The notes beneath the pieces were generated by a model that did no database searches, was not told the origin of the DNA, and saw only the letters and a program-made list of their open reading frames with translations. A stretch of 64,000 bases of DNA from assembly GCA_030681895.1 (NCBI GenBank), contig JAUXRI010000107.1, positions 30,167-94,166 on the forward strand, given 5' to 3'. Positions 58,723 to 64,000 of the stretch are shown piece after piece. The position numbers were made by a program, and so were the translations under genes. The stretch's first letter is position 1, and the number at the start of each line of letters is the position of its first letter. The DNA is from Myxococcales bacterium. Its GTDB lineage: Bacteria; Myxococcota; Myxococcia; Myxococcales; Myxococcaceae.

Positions 58723-59646
58723 CTATCGCCGTGGCGCGCGGAGTCGAGCCGCGTCGACCACCACCTGTCTGAAGGCCCTGGCCGCCTCGTCGCGATGCGT
58801 TCGTTCGTGCCAGTGCAGGAACATCGGGAAGACGAGCGGTGGTGCAGGCCCGCGGAGCACCTGAAGCGGAAACGAGGGCGCGAGCTGAGCGGCAACCCGT
58901 CGCGGCATGCCGGTGATGAGCTCCGATGAGGCGACGATGGCGGCGGCGGCTCCGAACGTCGGCACCGTCATCGCGACCTCGCGGTGCAGCCCGGCCTTCT
59001 CGAGCACGCCCTGCACCAGGCGGTTGCCTGCGCCGGGCCGCCCCAGCAACAGGTGAATGTCGACGTGCCGCTCGGCGTTGAACTGCGCCGCCGTGATGCG
59101 CCCGTCGAGCCGCGGGTGACCCCGCTTCGCGACGTAGACGCCTTCTTCTTCGAACAGCATCGTCCGATGCAGCCCTTCACCGGGAAAGGGCGGGCTGATG
59201 GCGCAGTCGACCTGCTCGCTGGCGAGCCCACCACCCGACACCAGCGTGTCGAGGCTGACGATGGAGAGCTTCGCGCGCGGGAGCTTCGCCACGAAGGACC
59301 GCACGATGGCCGGCAGCGTCGCCAACTGGTCGCCGTCGGAGAGCGCCAGCGTGAAGGTGCGCTGACAGGTGGCCGGCTCGAAGCGCTGGGTGTCGAGCGA
59401 CGCCTCGAGGGTGTCGAAGGCCTGCTTCAACGCAGGGCGGAGCTCGAGCGCGCGCGGCGTGGGCGCGAGGCCCCGGCCCCGGCGTACGAAGAGCGGGTCG
59501 CCAACGACGGCGCGCAGTCGAGAGAGGGCGTTGCTCACGGCGGGCGACGTCACCCCCAGTCGCGCGGCGGCGCGCACGACGCTCTGCTCCTCGAGCACCA
59601 CCGCCAACACCCACAGCAGGTTCAGGTCGATGGTCGAGAGGTTCAT
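58723..59646 (-). CDS. LysR-type transcriptional regulator
   Basis: This protein has 307 residues from the ATG at 59646. The N-terminal winged HTH is STIDLNLLWVLAVVLEEQS, with RAAARLGVTSPAVSNALSRL and LFVRRGRGL. The effector domain begins near residue 90. It is divergent from the FAD-monooxygenase gene with 66 bp between, the usual layout for a LysR regulator controlling its neighbour. The start is not preceded by a strong ribosome-binding site. Confidence 0.9.
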   Translation of the reverse strand: MNLSTIDLNLLWVLAVVLEEQSVVRAAARLGVTSPAVSNALSRLRAVVGDPLFVRRGRGLAPTPRALELRPALKQAFDTLEASLDTQRFEPATCQRTFTLALSDGDQLATLPAIVRSFVAKLPRAKLSIVSLDTLVSGGGLASEQVDCAISPPFPGEGLHRTMLFEEEGVYVAKRGHPRLDGRITAAQFNAERHVDIHLLLGRPGAGNRLVQGVLEKAGLHREVAMTVPTFGAAAAIVASSELITGMPRRVAAQLAPSFPLQVLRGPAPPLVFPMFLHWHERTHRDEAARAFRQVVVDAARLRAPRR

Positions 59647-59657
59647 GGGGTTGAGTA

Positions 59658-59674
59658 ATGCGTACACGATGCAT
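59658..59674. promoter_or_regulatory. Possible LysR operator
   Basis: ATGC-N9-GCAT lies midway between the divergent LysR and FAD-monooxygenase genes. Its partial symmetry and position fit a LysR box, although the exact T-N11-A spacing is not met. Confidence 0.3.
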
Positions 59675-59712
59675 CACTGGTCGTGAAGGGCGTTGGCGCG
59701 CACGGTGGCGCC

Positions 59713-60885
59713 ATGAACGAACGAACGGCAGTCATCGTCGGCGCGGGCGTGGGCGGGCCAGTCCTCGCGTTGTGGCTTCGCCGGTTGGGCCTCTCCGTGC
59801 GGGTGCTCGAGGGCCGCAGTGGGCCGGCGCTGGCAGAGGGAGCGTTCCTTGGCGTGGCGCCCAATGGCCTGCACGCGCTCGCCGGGCTCGGCCTGGCGAC
59901 GGAGGTGAGGGCGAAGGGGCACGTGTGCCGGGCCTTCGAGTTCCTCAACCATGGCGGCCGTTCGCTCGGGGGCTTCGACCGGCGCGACGACGAGCGTCAG
60001 TTCGGCTGGCCGCTCACCATGGTCCGGCGCAGCGAACTCCACGCGCTCTTGAGTGAGGCGGCTTCAAAGGAGGGCGTCGCCATCGAGTACGGGCGGCGCG
60101 TGACGAAGCTCACCGACGTGGGCGAACAGGTTCGGCTCGAGTGCGACGATGGCACCTCGTTCGACGCCGACTTCGTCATCGGCTGCGATGGCCTGCGCTC
60201 TGCGACGAGAACGACGGCGCTGCCAGCGTCACCAGAGCCCAGCTTCAGCGGCCTGCTCGACGTCGGTGGCTTCGCCCGCGTGAAGACGTTGCCGTTCGAG
60301 CCGGGGGTGAACGTGATGGTGTTCGGCGTGCGAGGCTTCTTCGGTGCCTTCACGACCGCGGCCAACGAGACCTGGTGGTTTCACAACGGGCCAGGAGAGG
60401 TCGGCTCGGTGACGAACGAGGGCCTCAGGGCACGCCTGTACGAGCTGCATCACGACGACCCGGCGTGGATTCGAGAGCTCATCGACGCCACTCCGACGCT
60501 GTTGGGGCCCTGGGGCTTGTACGAACTCGACGCGATGCCGGCGTGGTCGCGCGGGCGCGTGTGTCTGATGGGCGACGCGGCCCACGCGATGTCGCCGAGC
60601 GCCGGGCAGGGCGCGTCGATGGCGTTCGAAGACGCGCTCGTGCTCGCGCAGTGCCTGCGAGACGTGCCCGACGTGCCGCGCGCGTTTCAACGCTTCGAGC
60701 AGCTCCGTCGCCCCAGAGTCGACGCCATCATGAAGGCCGCGCGGCAGACCTCGAACGGCAAGGCACCCGGCGCGGTGGGGCGTTGGGTGCGCGACCGCAT
60801 GTTGCCCCTCGTGCTCCCGTACGCGGGCAAGGCGCAGGCGCGGGCCTATTCACACCAGCTCGACTTCGAGCAGCGGCTGACGTGA
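59713..60885 (+). CDS. FAD-dependent monooxygenase (PHBH/UbiH-like)
   Basis: This 390-residue flavoprotein has an N-terminal FAD-binding GAGVGGPVLALWLRRLGLSV (GxGxxG). The DG motif is VIGCDGLRSATR, and the ribityl-binding GD motif is GRVCLMGDAAHAMSPSAGQG. This is the class A aromatic hydroxylase pattern, which adds oxygen to an aromatic or polyketide ring using NAD(P)H. The substrate is unknown. It is probably controlled by the divergent LysR gene. Confidence 0.9.
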   Translation: MNERTAVIVGAGVGGPVLALWLRRLGLSVRVLEGRSGPALAEGAFLGVAPNGLHALAGLGLATEVRAKGHVCRAFEFLNHGGRSLGGFDRRDDERQFGWPLTMVRRSELHALLSEAASKEGVAIEYGRRVTKLTDVGEQVRLECDDGTSFDADFVIGCDGLRSATRTTALPASPEPSFSGLLDVGGFARVKTLPFEPGVNVMVFGVRGFFGAFTTAANETWWFHNGPGEVGSVTNEGLRARLYELHHDDPAWIRELIDATPTLLGPWGLYELDAMPAWSRGRVCLMGDAAHAMSPSAGQGASMAFEDALVLAQCLRDVPDVPRAFQRFEQLRRPRVDAIMKAARQTSNGKAPGAVGRWVRDRMLPLVLPYAGKAQARAYSHQLDFEQRLT

Positions 60886-60930
60886 CGATGCGCGCCGGTG
60901 TTGGACGGGCTTCGCACGCGTAGTAGCGGC

Positions 60931-61731
60931 GTGGTCGTGCGTCGCGCTCCTCTGGTTCTCGTGGTGGTTGTCGGCCTCTCGGCGGTCTCGTGCGGCTCGG
61001 CGAAGAAGTGTGACGAGCGTTCGTGCGCGTCGGGCTGCTGCGACCTGACGGACGTGTGTCGGAGCGGAACGACGACGGCGGCGTGCGGCAGCCGCGGGTC
61101 GGCCTGTGCCGGGTGCAGCGCGCAGCTGACGTGCCTGGCTTTGCCCGACGGCATCGGTGGCGCGTGTTCTCCACCGATGGCTGGCGGCGCCGGCACGGGA
61201 GGCGGAACCGCGTCGGCCGGAGGCAGCGCAGGCGGCGCGGCTGGTGGAACGGCGGGCGCGGGAGGCGGGAATGGGTCGGCTGGAGGGAGCGCAGGCGGTG
61301 GCGCAGGTTGCACCGGGCCGTGCGCGACGACCGACCTGGTCGCGCGGTTTGGAGCACGTCTGGCGTCGTTCGAGCGCGCGCAGCATGGCGTCGAGCTCGA
61401 CGGCCGGTTGCATGTGGAAGCGCACGCGGGTGGAGACCCGGCGTGTCCGACGATGACGTCTCCGACGCCGCTGCGGACGTTGGTCATCTCGGGCCTTCGG
61501 CCGCTGACCGATGGTGGGGTCATCTCGTTCGCAGACGGCTTGCGGGTGTCGCTGCTCGACTTCAGCGGAGCCGTGACGAGCGCTCCGCTCGAGCGGGCCA
61601 TCGACGCGCGCGCGACCGCTCGATGGGTCGAGCCCGGAACCCTGGTGTCATTTCAGCTCACCGCGACGTTCGACGGCGGCACCCTGAGCGGTGGGTTCTC
61701 GGCGCCGCACTGCCCGTCGCTCGACCCCTGA
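60931..61731 (+). CDS. Lipoprotein with Cys-rich head and Gly-rich linker
   Basis: This protein has about 266 residues; GTG starts at 60931 or 60937 give lipobox AVSC. The cysteine module (KCDERSCASGCCDLTDVC, then ACGSRGSACAGCSAQ) repeats the pattern of the lipoprotein at 25246-26481. A Gly/Ala/Ser linker follows, then one beta-rich C-terminal domain (about 135-266) with two further Cys. Function unknown. Both proteins seem to belong to one paralogous surface family. Confidence 0.75.
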   Translation: MVVRRAPLVLVVVVGLSAVSCGSAKKCDERSCASGCCDLTDVCRSGTTTAACGSRGSACAGCSAQLTCLALPDGIGGACSPPMAGGAGTGGGTASAGGSAGGAAGGTAGAGGGNGSAGGSAGGGAGCTGPCATTDLVARFGARLASFERAQHGVELDGRLHVEAHAGGDPACPTMTSPTPLRTLVISGLRPLTDGGVISFADGLRVSLLDFSGAVTSAPLERAIDARATARWVEPGTLVSFQLTATFDGGTLSGGFSAPHCPSLDP

Positions 61732-61740
61732 TCAGCTGCT

Positions 61741-61840
61741 GCGTGGAGGCGAGGGTCGTCGACTTGCCCGCTCCCGTGCTGCCCGTCACCCGGACCAGGC
61801 CATCGTCGCCTGCAGGAGTTCGACGGTCTTCGGCGACGCG
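61741..61840 (-). pseudogene. Remnant of a PilT/PilB-like secretion ATPase (Walker A region)
   Basis: One minus-strand frame reads GLVRVTGSTGAGKSTTLA over about 61750-61801. This is the Walker A of PilT/GspE-type ATPases (GLVLVTGxTGSGKSTTLA). Upstream, another phase reads VELLQA, where the parent would continue to the Walker motif, so a frameshift is likely. No start, no downstream ATPase body and no flanking pilus genes are present. The evidence is a short but highly specific motif. Confidence 0.55.
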
Positions 61841-61926
61841 AAGTGCTGCCGCCTTCCCTGAGCGCGCGTCAGCGCTACGTGACGCGGTATGAAGGTCGAG
61901 ATGAAGCGCCAGGCTGAGGGTCGCGC

Positions 61927-62481
61927 ATGAGCGTCGAAGCAGTCTCGCCTGGCTCGGCTGAGGTGCACGCCTGGGCGCGGCGCCACGCTCCGCGGTCCCT
62001 CGACGACGCGCCGAAGGCCGTGCGCGGGTACGTGAAGGGACTGCACGTGGTGTCGTGGGTCTTCGCCGGCATCTGGCTGGTGATTGTCGGTATCGTCACG
62101 ATGTCGGGTCCGACGCTCGTCGACAAGCTGATGTACTTCGCCGACGTTGGCCTCGTCGTCGGCGTGCCGTTGGCGCTCGTGGCCCGCAGCATCTTCCGCC
62201 GCTCGCGGCGCCTGCTGACGGATGCGCCCGCCGAGGGCTACCGCGTCACGCGAGTCAGGCAGGTCGTCGTTCGCACCAACCGCGGCGCGTCGACGGTCAC
62301 CGAAGTGCAACTCTCCGAGCGCGAAGGGTCCCGCACGCTCTTCGTGTACTGGCCACGAGGGCAGCCAGCCGTCGGCGTCGGTGCCGAGGCGGTCGCGCTG
62401 CGCGACGGCACACGCGCGCTCGTGCTCGGGCTCGGTGACACGGTGCTCGACGCGATGGCGTCGTCACTCGTGAAGAGCTGA
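61927..62481 (+). CDS. Unknown two-helix membrane protein
   Basis: This 184-residue protein has two membrane helices (about 42-60, VVSWVFAGIWLVIVGIV; about 70-88, YFADVGLVVGVPLALVA). An Arg-rich step (RSIFRRSRRLL) and a soluble beta-rich C-terminal part of about 90 residues follow. There is no signal peptide or catalytic motif. GAGGG lies upstream of the ATG. Family unknown. Confidence 0.7.
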   Translation: MSVEAVSPGSAEVHAWARRHAPRSLDDAPKAVRGYVKGLHVVSWVFAGIWLVIVGIVTMSGPTLVDKLMYFADVGLVVGVPLALVARSIFRRSRRLLTDAPAEGYRVTRVRQVVVRTNRGASTVTEVQLSEREGSRTLFVYWPRGQPAVGVGAEAVALRDGTRALVLGLGDTVLDAMASSLVKS

Positions 62482-62575
62482 CTGGATCGTTGTGTTCGAT
62501 GCCCGCGCGACTTGCTGATCCCGGTGGGCGGTCGAATCGAGCGAGGCTGCGCTGACGCCGTCGCTGCGGAACCTG

Positions 62576-62866
62576 CTACCGGTAGTAGCCCAGAGAGAAA
62601 CGGGCATTCAGCTTCCCGTACTCCTTCTGCGCTGCCGCGGTCGCGTCGGTCCCCGCGCCGCTGTAGACGTTCTCCCAGTTGCGCCGGAGGGCCACCTTGT
62701 CGTCACCCGAAGTCCCGCCCCTGGCGGCGATTCGTGCGGCGTCTCTGAGCTCAGCTGCGCTCACCTTGGTGCCCGCTTCCGAGGATGGCTTCCTCGCCTC
62801 GTCGAACCGGGCGTTGATCTGGGCCTTGTTGGAACGGGGAAGGTTGGGGCGGGCAATCTTGGGCAC
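62576..62866 (-). CDS. Unknown small soluble protein
   Basis: This 96-residue protein starts with a GTG at 62866 with GAGGAG upstream. It is rich in Ala, Arg and Asn and mostly helical (KVSAAELRDAARIAARGG). It ends ARFSLGYYR. No family was recognised; it could be a small DNA- or RNA-associated protein because of its basic charge. The good ribosome-binding site supports a real gene. Confidence 0.6.
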   Translation of the reverse strand: MPKIARPNLPRSNKAQINARFDEARKPSSEAGTKVSAAELRDAARIAARGGTSGDDKVALRRNWENVYSGAGTDATAAAQKEYGKLNARFSLGYYR

Positions 62867-63125
62867 GGGCAGCTCCTCGAGGTGATGTGAAGTTGTCGAC
62901 CTCGATGTGAGGAAGTTGCCATGCGAGGTTCGTTTCGAGGACCTGTCGCCTGTGAGGCGACACCTCGCCCCGATGCTGGTGGGTCGAGCTGCCGAACTCG
63001 TCCAAAGCTCGCGAGGGCTCCACTTCGTGACGCGTCCCGCGCATGCAGACTTGTGGGCGACGGCGGCTGAAGCACGCCTCGCTCCACGAACGCCGAGCTG
63101 GGTCGCGCCCGGCCGCTCGACGTCG

Positions 63126-63596
63126 TCAGGACACGCGAAGAATCGTCAACAGTCGCGCCTTGCCCGCGACGCGGAGCTCGACCTCGTCGCCTTCCCGTTT
63201 CCCGATGAGCGCGGCGCCGACCGGAGAGAGCGGCGTCACCACCAGCACGCCACCCTGGAGCTTCGTGCCGCCGCCTTCGGGAGCGACGAAGTAGAACGAC
63301 GCTTCGCCATCATCGTCTTCGGCCTCGACCAGCGCGCCGTGCTTCACGGTGTCGGTCGGCGTCAGCGCCATCGGCGTCAGGCTCGCCAGCCCGGCCTTCA
63401 AGGTCTCGATGCGCATCGCCTGCCCACGCGCGAGGTAGCTCTGCTCGAGGGCGCGGGTGTCTTTGTCGTTCTCGGGCTTCGCCTCTTCGTGCGTGGCGCC
63501 TGCGCGGGCGTCGGCGTGCGCGCGCTCGAGCCCTGCGAGGGTGGCCTCGAGGATGGCGACGAGCTCGGCCTTCAGCTGGGCTTTGGTGCGCTTCAC
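63126..63596 (-). CDS. GreA/GreB-family protein
   Basis: This 156-residue protein starts with a GTG at 63596. The N-terminal coiled coil (KRTKAQLKAELVAILEATLAG) is followed by a linker and ALEQSYLARGQAMRIETLK. The C-terminal domain (about 95-156, ending VVTPLSPVGAALIGKREGDEVE) matches the GreA/GreB fold that inserts into the RNA polymerase channel. The catalytic acidic tip residues of true GreA (DYxEN) are not obvious in the short coiled coil, so it may be a regulator such as Rnk-like or DksA-like rather than a cleavage factor. Confidence 0.82.
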   Translation of the reverse strand: MKRTKAQLKAELVAILEATLAGLERAHADARAGATHEEAKPENDKDTRALEQSYLARGQAMRIETLKAGLASLTPMALTPTDTVKHGALVEAEDDDGEASFYFVAPEGGGTKLQGGVLVVTPLSPVGAALIGKREGDEVELRVAGKARLLTILRVS

Positions 63597-63637
63597 GGCT
63601 GGCGCTGTGTAGCACTCCGTCGGAGCTCCGAAGGCGC

Positions 63638-64000
63638 TCAGCGCAGCACCGACACCGAGGGCGGCAACGGCGCGACGAGCTTCCCGGTCGTCACCAGACT
63701 CGTCACGTACCCCGCCGCCGCGTCGGCGACGTCGCAGTGCCCGACATCGTTTCCGCGACGGCCGTTGAATCGCTCACCAGGCGCGGCCGAGAAGTCGAAG
63801 TCGAAGCACCGTTGCCCGGCGGCACACCGCAGCCTCAGGCCCAGGTACGGACCGAGCGGCGCGAAGGACGAGCAGTCGCCCGATGGCGCGACGGAGTGTC
63901 GAAACGAGAACGCCTCGTCGACGGCGCGCGCGGCCTTCACGTCGGCGAGCGAGGGCTGGAAGGCGTCGAGGGCGATCAACCGGAGCGTCAGAGACGAGTG
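63638..64000 (-). CDS. Unknown protein, C-terminal part
   Basis: The frame is open to the right edge and ends at 63638; about 120 codons are seen. The visible part has two or three Cys pairs (GDCSSFAPLGP, RCAAGQRCFDFDF, GHCDVADAAAGY) and no membrane helix. It could be the end of a secreted protein. A TTG inside (at 63979) is not a supported start. Family unknown. Confidence 0.55.
   Translation of the reverse strand, partial: HSSLTLRLIALDAFQPSLADVKAARAVDEAFSFRHSVAPSGDCSSFAPLGPYLGLRLRCAAGQRCFDFDFSAAPGERFNGRRGNDVGHCDVADAAAGYVTSLVTTGKLVAPLPPSVSVLR

Noticed and set aside
1..64000. CRISPR array, tRNA, rRNA or transposase
   Set aside because: No regularly spaced short repeats with unique spacers, no tRNA- or rRNA-like sequence and no transposase motifs were seen on either strand.

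Overview
The window is G+C-rich throughout (about two thirds by eye) and has the hallmarks of a Myxococcota (myxobacterial) chromosome. It carries many lipoproteins with Gly/Ala/Ser-rich (GGSAGG-type) linkers or Asp-Ala-Gly repeats, an OmpA protein with thrombospondin type 3 repeats, a TatT-like TPR lipoprotein, a DUF2378-like protein, a barrel domain of the type seen in myxobacterial outer-membrane proteins, an NtrC-type regulator and a type I PKS. No rRNA, tRNA, CRISPR array, intact insertion sequence or prophage was recognised. Most unlabelled genes encode exported proteins typical of a predatory or social bacterium with an elaborate envelope.

Layout. 1-8.1 kb (minus): a giant Ig-like lipoprotein adhesin that runs off the left edge, preceded in its operon by an OmpA/TSP3 barrel protein. 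8.5-12.4 kb: a DUF1801 protein, then a tightly coupled trio of allantoinase, small outer-membrane protein and B12-binding radical SAM enzyme. 12.4-17.6 kb: unknown membrane proteins and lipoproteins plus a CPA2-type cation/proton antiporter. 17.6-20.6 kb (minus): an ECF sigma factor, a zinc-finger membrane anti-sigma-like protein, a secreted caspase-like protease fused to a putative outer-membrane barrel, and a small lipoprotein sharing a motif with that barrel. 20.8-30 kb: DUF937, vWA lipoprotein, a cysteine-rich gene split by an in-frame amber codon, a lone Flp-like pilin, SohB protease, an esterase and an STAS protein. 30.2-40.6 kb: a compact biosynthetic operon (fatty acyl-AMP ligase, ACP, a 2373-residue PKS ending in an alpha-oxoamine synthase domain, and a CFA-type methyltransferase). 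40.7-46.1 kb: repeat-rich lipoproteins, including a collagen-like one, bracketed by a 56-bp direct repeat, then a YebC-family gene. 46.4-54.8 kb (minus): small membrane and coiled-coil proteins, a phosphoesterase, a DUF2378-like protein, a sigma-54 response regulator, a PilZ protein, a carboxypeptidase-regulatory-like protein and a histidine kinase. 54.8-64 kb: secreted cysteine-rich proteins, a CaCA antiporter with a hairpin-rich leader, a divergent LysR/FAD-monooxygenase pair, further lipoproteins and a GreA/B-like factor.

Two systems stand out. The first is the biosynthetic operon: the FAAL and free ACP probably load a fatty acid onto a KS-AT-ACP-KR-DH synthase. That domain order is the one used by PUFA and enediyne synthases. 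The fused PLP-dependent alpha-oxoamine synthase would release the chain as a long-chain alpha-amino ketone, possibly modified by the CFA-type methyltransferase. The second is the sigma/anti-sigma/caspase/lipoprotein operon, which looks like an envelope-sensing proteolytic signalling unit. Degraded fragments of a Crp/Fnr regulator and of a PilT-like ATPase, and a frameshifted secreted protein, show ongoing gene decay between intact genes.
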